Of a stretch of 64,000 nucleotides of DNA, positions 21,079 through 32,316 are shown piece after piece. The notes beneath the pieces were generated by a model, which worked only from the letters and a program-made list of their open reading frames with translations, made no database searches and had not been told where the DNA came from. The position numbers and the translations under genes are program-made. Source of the stretch: Zygnema cylindricum (lineage: Eukaryota > Streptophyta > Zygnematophyceae > Zygnematales > Zygnemataceae); NCBI GenBank assembly GCA_037447655.1, contig JBBHKE010001935.1:1-64000 (forward strand), read 5' to 3'. The first letter of the stretch is position 1. Each line of letters starts with the position of its first letter.

Positions 21079-22086
21079 TGTTGAAATCAATAGATTTAAA
21101 AGGTACTTTCTAGGTCTAAACAGACTAACATATAAAAGCAAAAGGAAAAGCGTAGGCAGCTTGCCTCCACCTCCTCTCTTTAGCCCCCATACTTGTTGTA
21201 GTCACTGAAGGAAAGAGAGGATGGTGGAGCAATGGCTGCTTGAGCTCCAAAGGCACGACTAAAAAGTGACATAAGTCACTCTCAACAAAAGGTTGAGTCT
21301 GTTAGGACTCAAACCTTAAACTGACAGAGCGAGGCGTAGCCGTTAGCTCTAACCGGTCTGTCCCATGAGTTCGTTAGACTATATAGGGTTTGAATTGTTT
21401 TTAAACAATGTTAAATGAATTTAATCCGATTAACATAATTACGGATGTAGATCAAAGAGACTAGTTAGAATATAGTGTGAGTCTGAATCTGCACGAAACA
21501 AATTTACGAGACATTAGTTTTAACGATAATTGTTAAGAGCCGGTTTGGATCCAACGGCTCGCACCATCGCCGAGATCCCGGAATGGCCGCTTTGGCGGTT
21601 TTGGGTGTGACATGACCTAGCACCATGTGGCAAGATATCATTGGGAAGCAGGAATCTCGGAGAGCATGAGGACAAGTTTGGAGGAGACAGACGTGCACTC
21701 CATGGACTTGTCGTACACAGGCCGTACAGAAAGAACATCAGCCATAGTACCTTTCTGTACTTTACAATCCTTTGATTGGTTCGCACCTCAGTAGATAGGG
21801 GTTGTGAGAGGGGTTTAGAACTTAGGGAATTTAGGAGGTTGTCGCCTCTCTCCCAATAAGCTTGTATAAATATTGACATCTTTGCCACTTCATAATTAAT
21901 CGCCTGGTTGGGCGTTTTCAGTGATTTTTTTTATTGCAGACTCAAGGGAGTCCACATTGCACAAGGGTGCAGACAAATTATTTGTTTGCCTACTTGGGTA
22001 GCACTGATCCTAGTTGAAAGGGGTTAGTTAAAAACTATCTAGAGAACTCCAGAATTGTGCATTCTAATGGGGGACACAAAATTGAA
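21079..22086 (+). repeat. 5' LTR of F1-c
   Basis: It starts TGTTGAAATC and ends ACACAAAATTGAA (family ATTGCA). It is 1008 bp and of the same subtype as the F1-d LTRs. The antisense tRNA-like module with GGACTCAAACC lies near 21303-21365. Confidence 0.87.
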
Positions 22087-22729
22087 GGTTATGGGCCCAC
22101 CCTCTTGGGTGCCCATGTTCAACGGATATGGGTTCATTTATTGGGAAGCTATGATGGTAAGGGCTTTGTGTGAAAAACGATACTGGGGTATTGTCAGTGG
22201 ACAAGTGAAACGTCCATCTCAGGGAATCCCACCAGGGTTTAGTGGAGTGAGGTTTTCTACAGCAGTATCTGCCCTAACGGAGTAGGCAGAAGAAGGGGAC
22301 ATCAACGTGTCCAAAAAGGGGAAACAAAAGGAGACACCTCTCACTCCTATCGCAACGGCACTCAGAGCGGCGACAGTTAAGACCGAAGAGAACGATATAC
22401 CAACGTGGGAATACACAAATATGGTTGCCAACCATTTCATTTTGAGGTACCTTACTCACGCTTTGGCAACCTTCCATCTTCACATTCTCAAGGCCGAGGA
22501 GTTGTGGGAGACTTTAGTGGAGATCTATAGAGCCGGTACCATTGAAGAACTCCAGTTGGCCGAGCAAAGGTTAGAGGAGTATACTTACAAAGGGGGGAAA
22601 ATGGTGGACTACTGTAATGATCTCTCTTTTTTGTATATGAAAATGGAGAGTGTCGGGTTGATCGGTAATATGAAGATGAAAGTCAACACCCTCATTATGA
22701 AGTTGCCTAATGAGTTTGAGAACATAGTG
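22067..22729 (+). pseudogene. gag: F1-c gag, N-terminal part
   Basis: It starts with ATG inside the LTR (MGDTKLKVMGPPSWVPMFNG), then FIYWEAMMVRALCEKRYWGIVSGQVKRP. A stop at 22283 interrupts, and the same frame goes on (22307-22741) with ENDIPTWEYTNMVANHFILRY, LWETLVEIYRAGTIEELQLAEQ and MKLPNEFENIV. At 22730 the reading is cut by an F2 LTR and resumes at 23843. Confidence 0.85.
22087..22101 (+). other. Primer-binding site of F1-c
   Basis: GGTTATGGGCCCACC, a perfect copy directly after the LTR. Confidence 0.88.
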
Positions 22730-23837
22730 TGTTGTTTTTGAAAAGTGAGTTTCGTGCATACGCGACGTTTTGTACGTACACACTGTTTCGTGAGTACTTG
22801 ACGCGATTTTTATGCATATGCTATCTTGATTTACCGTGGAGGTTGGAATGGATTTGCGAATTGGGGGGGTAATTATGGTACTAATTGTTTTGGGATGTAC
22901 GGAACTATTTGAGTGGCACAAACAAACGTAAGGAAAGATACGGAATATGCGAGACAAATGTATGGGGGATCGCGAAGCGATCCGACTTGGAATGTTGTGA
23001 AAAAAAACGCCGCCAGTACGGACTAATTTGGATGAGGTGACGTTAGTTCGTCAAGTGGATTGTGTGATCACGTGACACGACATCAATTATGCCGAATAAG
23101 AGCTACGGACGGCGACGCCGTCAGTTTGGTCATATTGGTGAGGGACGCAAAACGCGTCCATCACATGATATTTATTTTGGACGGTCAAGATTCGTTTGAC
23201 GAAATTCGTAAGGTTTGTAAATATTTAAACAATGTTTTGTTCTATGTGAATTAGTTATTAGTGTAGATCTATTAGTTCTGACATATCACGAAGTATTCGA
23301 GCATACTCACATTAATAGAGGTAGTTGAAGATTACTTACGGTTGGTATGCCTCCGTACAGTCAGTAGTTAGCTATAGTGTATATTTGTAGGACTTCGTCA
23401 TTTTTAAGACTTAGGAACTTTTTGGACGAAAGTGTTTTTGCTCATTTTTGGTAATTTCATATGAGATTTGCTCTCTGATATATTTGTACAATTATTTAAA
23501 ATTTTGCATGTGTGTACCTAATTGTATTGGAAATATTTTGGCAAATGTGCAGACCTATGGTTTTCTTAGGGCTTCATTGTGAAGTTGGTCGGATTTATAA
23601 AAGTTATGGCAAACTGATATCTTGCAACTTTGACTTGGTGATGTGAAAATTCAGTTTGGTATTTTTATATGAAAGTTTGTTGGGATTCTAAGTGACCTAC
23701 GGAATATGTGTTAATGTAGTTTAAGATTGTTTTGGTAATTCTGTAGAATTCTGAATTGATTCAAAATAGGTTGTTTTTGGGGTAGTGTGTTGTGCTTCCG
23801 AGGGTAAATCCATGGCTGGAAATGGCTATGGAGAACA
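22730..23837 (+). mobile_element. F2 solo LTR inside F1-c gag
   Basis: It begins TGTTGTTTTTGAAAAG and ends GGAGAACA, 1108 bp, with no F2 internal sequence next to it. Flanks are TAGTG (22725-22729) and TAATG (23838-23842), a 5-bp duplication with one change. The Gag frame on both sides is continuous (EFENIV, then RVQKMDENSWKWN), so the insertion is exact. Confidence 0.92.
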
Positions 23838-23842
23838 TAATG

Positions 23843-24577
23843 TACCGAGTGCAAAAAATGGATGAAAATTCTTGGAAGTGGAACATAGTGGTCCAGATGA
23901 TACTTGTGCAACAAGACATTATTGAGATTCGTAGAGGAGGAAAGAGCGTTTAAGCTCTAACTGCCAAAACGGATCGGTGGGGGAAAGATTCGAGGAAGCC
24001 GTACAACAACTTCAAGGGAGAGAAAGATCAAACTGGAGGACCAAGGCCTCCAATGGGCTTTTTTCATTTCTGCAAAAAGCCGGGACATTTCATAGCAAAT
24101 TCCACCAAGTTGTCAGAGCTGAGGCTCTAAGAGAACCGTGGAGAGGGTTATTCTAAAGGAAAGAAGAAGACACTTGTGGTCACACAAGTGAAAAGGGAGA
24201 CCGAGGAATATGAGTCCTCTAAGGAGGAGGATGGGGAGCTCCTTCTTGACAAGAATCTGGAGGAGAAGGAGATCCCTCAGAAATGGAAGTGTGCTTTTGG
24301 AGCCATTCGGGAACCCTCACAGGAAAGATGGATCATCGATTTAGGTGCATCCATGTATATGTGTCGTGACACCCACCTCTTTACCAAGAGAAGAAAGATT
24401 CCTACTATAGAGATAGATTTCAGGGATGGGAGAGTAGCTAGTACAAATCTAGTGGGATCAGTAGATCTAAAAGTCTTAGTGAAGGGTAAGACTTTTATAC
24501 TCACTTTCTCAGATGTACTATACATTCTTCAGTTGAGCAAAAATCTTATCTCTACTTCTGTATTAGATGAAAAGTAG
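23843..24577 (+). pseudogene. pol: F1-c gag end and protease
   Basis: This continues Gag with WKWNIVVQMILVQQD and IRRGGKSV, then a zinc knuckle FHFCKKPGHFIANS in which the first and last Cys are lost. The frame 24176-24577 has the acidic linker, CAFGAIREPSQE and the protease site WIIDLGASMYMC (usually DSGAS), ending FSDVLYILQLSKNLIS. The stop at 24575 and the altered active site make it inactive. Confidence 0.82.
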
Positions 24578-25660
24578 TTTGACACCTTCACTAGAAAGGG
24601 AGTCTTTACATCTAAGTATGGGGATGAAGTCTACTTAATAGCAAATAAGGGTAGCCAAGGAATGTTTAGGCTTAACCTGAGTAATGAAAAGAAGAATGCT
24701 TACTATGTTGGTGTCCCAAAATTGATAATTTGGCATAAACGGTTGGGGCATGTGCACTTTGATAGGCTGATGGAAATAAAGAAGCTTGATGTAGTAGAAG
24801 GCATTCAGTTTGGGGATAATAAAATGGTGGATGACTGTAGTGGTTATGCTCAAGGTAAGGCTCATAGACTCCCCTTTCCCAAAATTGCCACATATAGAGG
24901 TGAGAAAGTACTAGATCTGGTCCACACAGACATCTGGGAACCAACATAAAGTACCTTCAGTAGGAGGTAAGAGGTTCATGATGACAACTAGTGATGACTG
25001 GTTCAGATACTCTACAATCTACTTCCTCAAGACAAAGTCTGAAGCATCAACTTACTTCAAAGAATAAAAAGCCTGGAGTGAGAAGTTGCACAAAACCCCT
25101 CTAACCAGTTTGAGGAATACCTGAGGGATGAGGGAGTTTAGCATCAAAAAACTATACCGTATAATCGAGAAAAAAATGGGGTAGCTGAGAGGTTTAATTG
25201 GACTCTAGGAGATAGCGTATGTAGTATGTTGGTTGACAAAAAAATAGGAAAAATGTTTTGGGCTGAAGCCATAAACTGTGCCAACTACATTAAGAATAGA
25301 GTCCTTACCTCAGCCTTGAAAGGAATGATACCTTATGAGAGATAGGTTGGAAGAAATCCAGATATATCTCACCTGAAAGTATTCGGTGGTCAAGTTTTTA
25401 GTCTTCACACGGATAAGAAGAACTGGAAACTAGATGCTAAAGGGAAACCGGGATATTTTGTGGGATATGATTTGGATGTCAAGGGATATAGAGTTTATGA
25501 ATTAGCTAAACATGATATCATTCTGGTAAAGCACCTAGTTGTCATGGATGAGTGGAAGTCATTTGATCCCTTCAAGTATATTATGAAGATAAGAATCAAT
25601 TTTGAGTCCGAGAGTGAGGAGGACTCGGATCATCTAGGAAGGGACATAGGGGAAACGTGA
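24578..25660 (+). pseudogene. pol: F1-c integrase
   Basis: The pre-integrase zinc finger IIWHKRLGHVHFDRL...DDCSGYA (24662-24860) is followed by LDLVHTDIWEP (24905-24945), then TSDDWFRYS. The second catalytic block (SDNGGEYT) is deleted around 25103, the third is IEKKMGVAERFN, and the end contains HLKVFGGQVFSLHTDKKNW and YFVGYDLDVKGYRVYELAKHDIILVKHLVVMDE. Stops and a deletion are clear. Confidence 0.8.
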
Positions 25661-26333
25661 TTGCACATTAATGAGAGATCCAAGATAGGGGAGATATATT
25701 GGAATCTCCCCATATTCTTATACACTCTGAGGAAAGTGAGGAGGGGGAGCCGGAAGCGACTTCCATGGATAGGGAAGCCGATGAGACATTTAGCAGGAAC
25801 CCGAGACTTCCCTCCATTCCAGCCTCAAACTTTGAGGGAAGACAAAGAAGCACCAAAACGTTACAGGAAAAACAGGCCGCTCACAAAGTAACTAAACTGT
25901 CTCACCCTGATAAGCCTCAGTCATACTGGGAGGTAATGAAAAATCTTGAGAAAGCCAGATGGGTTAGAGCCATAAATGATGAGATGGCCTCCATCATGGA
26001 AGCGAATACTTTGGAGTTGGTGGAATGTACTCTAGACGGAAAACCGATTGGGTGCAAATGGGTGTTACACTGAAAGTGAACCCAGATAATACCACTAAAA
26101 GATATAAGGCTTGGTTGGTAGTAAAGGGGTTCACCCAAAAAGAGGGGATAGATTATGAGGAGACCTTTGCTCTTCTTGTTCGGTTCCTATCAGTAACAAT
26201 TCTCTTTAGTCTGGCGGCAGCGGAAAACATGGAAATACACCAGTTGGATATTAAGAGCGTCTTCCTCAATAGTGAGTAAGAGGAATAAATCTTCATTCGG
26301 CAACCAGAGGGGTTTGTAGAGGAAAGAGAGGAT
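25661..26333 (+). pseudogene. pol: F1-c RT, truncated before active site
   Basis: The linker FEGRQRSTKTLQEKQAAHKV is followed by RT motifs WVRAINDEMASIMEANTLELVE, PIGCKWV, KEGIDYEETFA and MEIHQLDIKSVFLNSE, and then IFIRQPEGFVEE. Sequence ends near 26333 and is joined to LTR DNA at a short shared ATTGCA, so the YVDD box and RNase H are gone. Confidence 0.83.
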
Positions 26334-26957
26334 TGCAACATAGGGGTGCAGCTAGATTGATTGTTTTCTTACTTGGGTAGCTGTGATCCTTGCTGAAGAA
26401 GGGTTAGTCAAAAACTATCTAGAGGCTTTCTGAAATCTGTAGTCCAATGGGGACACAAAATTGCAATACGCAGCAAAAAGAATCATTGAAAACGCCCAAC
26501 CAGGCGATAAAATTATGAAGTGGCAAAAACTCCAATATTTATACAAGCTTATTAGGAGAGGGGCGACTATTCCTAAATTCCCTAAGTTCTAAACCCCTCT
26601 CACAACCCCTATCTAGTGAGGTATTAACGAATCAGAAGACTATACACTACACAAAGGTATTATGGTCGTATCCTTTCTGTACGGCCTGTGTACGACAAGG
26701 CCATGGAGTGGACATCTGTCTCCACCGCACTTGTCCTCATACTCTCCGAGGTTCGTGCTTCCTAATGATATCTTGCCACATGGCGCTAGGTTATGTCACG
26801 CCCGAAATCCGACAAAGCGGCCATTCTGGGATTTTGGTGATGATGTGAGCCGTCGGATCCAAACCGGATTTTAACAATAACCGTTGAAACTAATGTGTGG
26901 TAAATTTTTTTCGTGCTGACTTTGACTCGCACTATATTTTAACTAGTCTCTTTGATC
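26330..26957. repeat. Scrambled F1 LTR: plus-strand end joined to inverted body
   Basis: 26330-26466 matches the end of the 21079-22086 LTR in the plus direction (CTTGGGTAGC.., ending ACACAAAATTGCA). 26467-26957 matches the body of the same LTR in reverse (GCAAAAAGAATCATTGAAAA..., then CATGGCGCTAGGTTATG). It stops where the F1-d LTR begins. An inversion or fold-over in the old 3' LTR of F1-c would explain it. Confidence 0.7.
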
Positions 26958-27964
26958 TGCAATTCTGTGTCCTCCATTGGACTATAGAATATAGGAAGCC
27001 TTTAGATAGTATTTAACTAACTCACTTCAAGCCAAAACCACTGTTGCCCAAGAAGGCAAACTGACAATTTGACTACACCATTGTGTAGCCTGGACTCACT
27101 TGAGTTTGTAGCAAAAAGAATCACTGAAAACGGCCAACCAGCCGATAAGTTATGAGTTGACAAAAATGCCAAGTTTATACAAACTCTCAAAGGGAGAGAG
27201 GTACCTATCAACCAAATTCTCTAAGTCCTAAATCCCTCTCACAGTCCCTATCTATTGAAGTACGAACCAATCAGATCATTGTAGGGTACAGAAAAAGTAC
27301 TATGGCCGATGTACTTTTGTACGGTCTGTGTACGACAACCCCATTGAGTGGACGCGTGTCCACTTTTAGCTTGTCTTTATGTTCGCCAAAATTCCTAAAA
27401 CCAAATGTCATTCTTCCACGTGGCGCCACGTCATACCACGTCCATAAACGCCAAAGTGAGCATTGCGTAATCTCGGCAGTGATATACGTCGTCGGATTAA
27501 ATCCGACATTGAATGTCCGCCGTCAAAACAAATGTTCGATTCATTTGTTTTTCGTGCGAGATAATGTTCGCACTATATAATACTTGGTTATTTGTTTCTG
27601 CGTTGTCATTCCGTTAATCCAATTCATGGTCGTAATAGTGTTTAAATATATATCAAACCCAATGTATTCTAACGGACTTGTACGACAGACTGGCTAGAGC
27701 TGTAGGCTACGCCGTGCTCTGCCGGTCGGAGGTTCGAGTCCTGCTGGACTCAACCTTTTGTTGAGAGTGACATAAGTCACTCCTTAGCCCTACCTGCTTA
27801 AGCTAGGACAGCCATGACTCAGCCACCCTCTCTATCCCTCAGTGACTATGACAAGTATGGTGGGTAGAGAGAGGTGGTGGAGGCAGGCTGTCTGTTTTTT
27901 TCTTTCTTTTATTTGTACTAAATTTATACCTAGAAAATACCATATAAAACTAATAAATTCAACA
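26958..27964 (-). repeat. 3' LTR of F1-d
   Basis: This 1007-bp LTR has TGCAATTCTGTGTCC at the left edge and AATAAATTCAACA at the right. It has a TATA-type signal (TTTATAC on plus, about 27175-27181) and GTAC-rich U3 (27298-27345). The tRNA-like module sits at 27687-27757. Confidence 0.9.
27687..27757 (+). other. tRNA-like module with perfect B box in F1-d 3' LTR
   Basis: ACTGGCTAGAGCTGTAGGC resembles an A box, and GGTTCGAGTCC is an exact match to the RNA polymerase III B-box consensus, 40 bases further on. A TTTT run follows (AACCTTTTG). It is antisense to the LTR. A second copy lies at 33022-33092 in the 5' LTR. Confidence 0.6.
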
Positions 27965-28975
27965 CTCCCCTTATTTTCTAGTCTAATTATAATTTCAATT
28001 TTAATCCACACTTTTCTCTACAATATTTTAACTTGGGAGAGGGCACCGGTTTTGTCATCATATCAGATACCATTTCCTCATCTGATCTATATACAAGATT
28101 CACAATTTTATTGTCAACTTTTTATCTTACAAAACTTAATCTTATGTCCATATGTTTAGCCTTAAAATGAGTTTTTGGATAAGCTGCAATTGCAATGGCA
28201 GCTTGATTATCACAAAACACTTCATGCACTCCCTCTTCATATACCCCAGTTCTTGCAGCAAGGACTTGACCCACATCAATTCTTTCACAGCAAAACTAGA
28301 GGCCATGTACTCAACCTCCTATTTAGACTGAGCCACCACCTTTTGTTGCTTATTGCTCCAACAGCAAGCACCTCCCCCCACATACAACACATACCCAGAA
28401 GTGCATCTTCTCATAGGTGCGTCCCCATAACTGTCATCACTCCAAGTAGTGATGTCAGTGTGCTCCCCTCCCAAATGCGACCATAACTCTCTAGTTCCTA
28501 CCAAATATCTCATGACTCTCTTGGCTGCCTCCCAATCTCTCTTCCTAAGATCATTAAGACTCTTACTGAGTACTCCAACTGCTGCTGCTATGTTTGGCCT
28601 GGTACAATTCATGAAATAGATTAAACTTCCTACAACCTGTCTATAAGGGATAGACTTCATAAACTCTCTCTCCTCTAAGCTCATCTGATAATCTAAGATC
28701 ATCACTCCTCTTTCTACACTCCCATCACTTACTTTTTTCAAGTTCATGGGAGTAGTACAAATGTTAGCATTTTCCATCTGGAATTTCTCAAGCAAATTAC
28801 CTATTGCTTCTTTCTGAGTTAGTCTGATAATCTTCTTCCCCCTATCTCTCTCCATTTCAATCCCCAAAATATATCTTGCCTCCCCTAAATCCTTCATATA
28901 AAATCTTTTTCTAAGATCTTTCTTTAACTTATCAATTTTTTCCAAAGATTTACTCAATAGAAGCAGATCATCCAC
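27965..28975 (-). pseudogene. pol: F1-d end of RT and RNase H
   Basis: The frame 28975-28319 starts at the second residue pair of the RT box (V-D-D-L-L) and runs LGEARYILGIEMERDRGKK, LTQKEAIGNLLEKFQM, IPYRQVVGSLIYFMNCTRPN, then RNase H WSDDSYGDAPMRRCTSGYV and CCWSNKQQKVVAQSK. A stop replaces the next residues (normally TMEAEYMA). Further RNase H pieces reach about 27990 in other frames, ending near KPVPSPK-like codons. A frameshift near 28985 separates it from upstream RT. Confidence 0.87.
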
Positions 28976-29414
28976 ATAAATTGCAATACACCATTCTCAT
29001 CTTCAAACATATAGATAGAATGGTCAGAGTGATCCGGATATATCTCAGACGGGTGAGAAACTCATCTAGTTTCTTATTCCACTGTCGGGGGGCCTGCTTC
29101 AGTCCATATATGGACTTTATGAGCCTGCGGACTTTGCTCTCTTCTCCTTCTTCCACGAACCCCTCGGGTTACCTCATGAAAATTTCTTCCTCTAACCCAC
29201 CATTAAGAAAAGCAGTCTTAATGTCCATCTGGTGTATTTCCATGTCTTTCGCTGCTACCAAACTGAGAATAATCCTTACTGATGGGAACCGAACAACTGG
29301 AGCAAAGGTCTCCTTATAGTCAATCCCCTTCTTTTAGGTGAACCCTTTTGCTACCAATCAAGCCTTTTATCTCTGAATGGTATTATCTGGGTTCAGTTTT
29401 AATTTAAATACCCA
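28976..29414 (-). pseudogene. pol: F1-d RT, N-terminal half
   Basis: Minus-strand pieces read KARLVAKG-like, KEGIDYKETFAPVVRFPSVRI, MEIHQMDIKTAFLNGGLEEEIFM, RGFVEEGEESKVRRLIKSIYGLKQAPRQWNKKLDEFLTRLRYIRI (frame 29156-28968). Small indels and a stop at 29412 separate it from the integrase frame. Confidence 0.85.
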
Positions 29415-30650
29415 TTAACACCCAACAGGATTTTTGTCTGGAGGACAATCCGCTAATTCCCAAGTATTTGCTTCCATGATAGAGGCCATCTCATCATTTA
29501 TGGCTCTAATCCATCTTTCTTTCTCCGGACTCTTCCCTGCCTCTGAGTAAGACTGAGGCTCATCTGGGTGAGATAGCTTGGTTATCTTATGAGTGGCTTG
29601 TTTTTCCTGTATCATTTTGCTGCTTATTCTCCCTCCCTCAAACTTCGAAGCTGGAATGGATGGAAGTCTTCGATTTCTCATCACTGTCTCATCCGCTCCC
29701 CTGTCCATAGAAGCTAGTTCTGGTCCCACGTCCTGTATCTCCTCGAAGTTCATAAGGGTATGTGAGATTTCTGGTGAGTCTCCTGTATCTCGGATCTCCC
29801 CTAAATCTGCAATCACGGTTTCATTTATGTCCCTTTTGGGAATGACCGAGTTCTCTTCACTTTCGGACTCAAATCTGATTCTTAACTTCTTTGTATATTT
29901 GAAAAGGTCAAATGACTTCCCTTCATCCATGACAACTAAATGTTTGACCAGAATGATATCTTTCTTTGCTAAGTCATAGACTCTATATCCCTTAACATCC
30001 TCATCATATCCCACAAAGTATCCAGGTTTTCCCTTAGCATCTAGTTTCCAGTTTTTCCTATCCGTGTCAAGACTGTAAACTTGGCTACCAAATACTTTAA
30101 GGTGTGAGATATCTGGTTTCCTTCCAACCCATCTCTCATAAGGTGTCACTCCCTTTACAGCTGAGGTAAGGACTCTATTTTTAATATAGTTGGCACAGTT
30201 CATTGCCTCTGCCCAAAATCTCTTTCCTATTTTCTTGTCTGCCAACATACTGCATGCACTATCTCCTAGTGTTCTATTCAACCTCTCAGCTACCCCATTT
30301 TGTTCTGGGTTATATGGTACAGTTTTCTGGTGCTGCACTCCCTCATCTCTCAAATATTCCTCAAACTCGTTAGAGGTATATTCCCCCCCATTATCACTCC
30401 TTATCCTTTTAATGGGGGTTTCATGCAACTTCTCACTCCAAGCTTTATATTCTTTGAAGTAAGTTGATGCTTCAGACTTTGTTTTCAGAAAGTAGACTCT
30501 AGAGTATCTAGACCAGTCATCAGTTATTGTCATCATAAACCTCTTTCCTCCAACCGAAGGTACTTTTGCAGGCCCCCAAATATCTGTGTGGACTAAATCT
30601 AATACTTTCTCACCTCTATATGTGGCGGCTTTGGGAAAGGGAAGTCTGTG
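29415..30650 (-). pseudogene. pol: F1-d integrase, 373-residue open frame
   Basis: The first catalytic block LVHTDIWGPAKVP lies at about 30565-30600. The open frame 30536-29415 then gives MMTITDDWSRYSRVYFLK, the second block IKRIRSDNGGEYTSNEFEEYL and the third YNPEQNGVAERLNRTLGDSA, so the D,D,E residues are all kept. It continues with GRKPDISHLKVFGSQVY and GYFVGYDEDVKGYRVYDL, the acidic linker, and the RT entry ANTWELADCPPDKNPVGC before a stop. It would insert the cDNA; this is the best-preserved integrase in the window. Confidence 0.92.
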
Positions 30651-31379
30651 AGCCTTACCTTAAGCACAACCACTACAATCATCCATCATTTCATTATCCC
30701 CAAACTAAATGCCTTATACTATACCCAACTTTTTTATTTCCCTCAACGTATCAAAATGCACATGTCCCAACGGCTTATGCCAAATCATCAACTTAGGAAC
30801 ACCAAAATAGTGCGCATTCTTTTTTTCATTACTCAGGTTAAGCCTAAACATTCCTTGGCTACCCTTATCTGCCATGAAGTAAACTTCATCCCCATACTTA
30901 GCTGTAAAGACTCCCTTTCTAGTGAAGGTATCAAACTCTTTGTCATGTAACACAGACGTAGAGACAAGATTTTTACTCAGCTGAGGAATGTAGAGTACCT
31001 CTGAGAATGTAAGTATAGAAGTCTTACCATCCAGTAAGACTTTCAAATCCACTGATCCCACTAGATTAGTAGTAACCACTCTCCCATCCCATACTCTATC
31101 TCTACAGTAGGGATCTTACTTAACTTAGTGAAGAGTTCATTATCATAACACATATGCATGGATGCATCTGCGTCGATGATCCATCCTTCCTATGGAGCTT
31201 CCCTAATTGCTCTAAGGGCACACTTGTGTCTCCAAGGGATCTCCTTCTCCTCCAAACTCTCATCAAGAAGTAGCTTCCCTTCCTCCTCAGAAGACTCATC
31301 CTCGGTTTCTCTTGTCACTTTTGTAACCACAAGTGCCTTTTTCTTCCCTCCGGAAGAACCCCCTCCACAGTTCTCTTAG
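30651..31379 (-). pseudogene. pol: F1-d protease and Gag-pre-integrase
   Basis: The frame 31079-30714 carries VTTNLVGSVDLKVLLDGKTSILTFSEVLYIPQLSKNLVS and the zinc finger MIWHKPLGHVHFDTL (the usual R is P). Upstream, in other frames, WIIDADASMHMC (near 31150-31190) is the protease site with DSG changed to DAD, preceded by CALRAIREAP and an acidic linker. Confidence 0.83.
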
Positions 31380-32316
31380 AGCCTCAGCTCCGACCGCTTG
31401 ACAGAATCTGCGATGTAGTGTCCCGACTTATTGCAAAATTGACAAAGACCCTTTGGGGGCCTCGGTCCTTTAGAATGATCTCTTTCCCCTTTGTACGGTT
31501 TCTTTGAGTCCTTCCCCCATCGGCCCCCCCCTGCTGCTAGAGCCTGAAAGATTTTCCTCCTCTCCTAATCTCCATTGTGTTTTCTTGCACAAGTATCATC
31601 CTGACCACTATGTTCCATTTCCATGAACTATCAGGCATTTCTTGTACTCGATACACTATGTTCTCGAACTCATCTGGTAACTTCATCATAAGAGTGTTAA
31701 CTTTCATTTTCATTGTACCTGTCCACCCGACACTTTCCATCTCCATATACAAACAAGAAAGATCATTACAGTAATTCAACATCTTTCCTCCTTTGTAAGT
31801 GTAACTCACTAGCTTTTGCTCAGCCATCTGGAGCTCCTGAATAGTTCCAGCTCTATAAATATCCACCAAAATCACCCACAACTCCTCGGCCTTGTAAATA
31901 TGAAGGTGAGGAGTGGCGAAAGCTTGTGTGAGGTGCCTCAGAATGAAGTTCTTAGCAGCCATGTTTACATCCTCCCACATTTGAGTATCGTTCTCCGCGG
32001 TCCTCACGCTCGCCGCTCCTGGTACAGTGGTAATAGGAGTGAGGGGTGTCTCCTTCCCTTTCCCCTTTTCGGACACAATGTTATCCCCATCATCTGCCTC
32101 CTCCGCTGAGGCACCCGTTGCTGCCGGAAACCTTACTCCTCCAAACCATGGTGGAGTTCCTAATGGTGGACGTTTCACTTGTCCACTGACAATACCCCAA
32201 TATCGTTTTTTGCACGCAGCTCCTATTTTCATGGCTTCCCAATAGATGAACCCAGATCCATTGAAGGTAGGCACCCTAGAGGGTGGGCCCATAACCTGCA
32301 ATTTTGTGTCCTCCAT
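31380..32316 (-). pseudogene. gag: F1-d gag, 260-residue open frame
   Basis: ATG at 32316 lies 20 bases inside the LTR; the frame reads MEDTKLQVMGPPSRVPTFNG and runs to a stop at 31537. It covers FIYWEAMKIGAACKKRYWGI, ENDTQMWEDVNMAAKNFILRHL, LWVILVDIYRAGTIQELQMAEQKL, MMKLPDEFENIVYRVQEMP and RRGGKSFRL. The zinc knuckle CQFCNKSGHYIADS follows in another frame at about 31405-31450 (last Cys lost). The start is supported by the same layout in F1-c, F1-j and F1-k. Confidence 0.9.
32282..32296 (-). other. Primer-binding site of F1-d
   Basis: A perfect GGTTATGGGCCCACC on the minus strand, directly after the LTR end AATTGCA. Confidence 0.9.

Larger units (their letters stand above)
21079..26466 (+). 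mobile_element. F1-c: copia element with F2 solo LTR in gag and broken 3' end
   Basis: The 5' LTR (21079-22086) is followed by a perfect primer-binding site, gag, protease, integrase and the start of RT in normal order. An F2 solo LTR splits gag at 22730-23837. RT stops before its active site near 26333 and is joined to the last ~135 bp of an LTR. Many stops are present. No left/right target duplication can be checked because the 3' end is rearranged. Confidence 0.85.

Noticed and set aside
27687-27757. A genuine tRNA gene
   Set aside because: The B box is perfect, but the acceptor ends do not pair well, no clean anticodon stem is seen, and the unit recurs inside LTRs. I call it tRNA-like.
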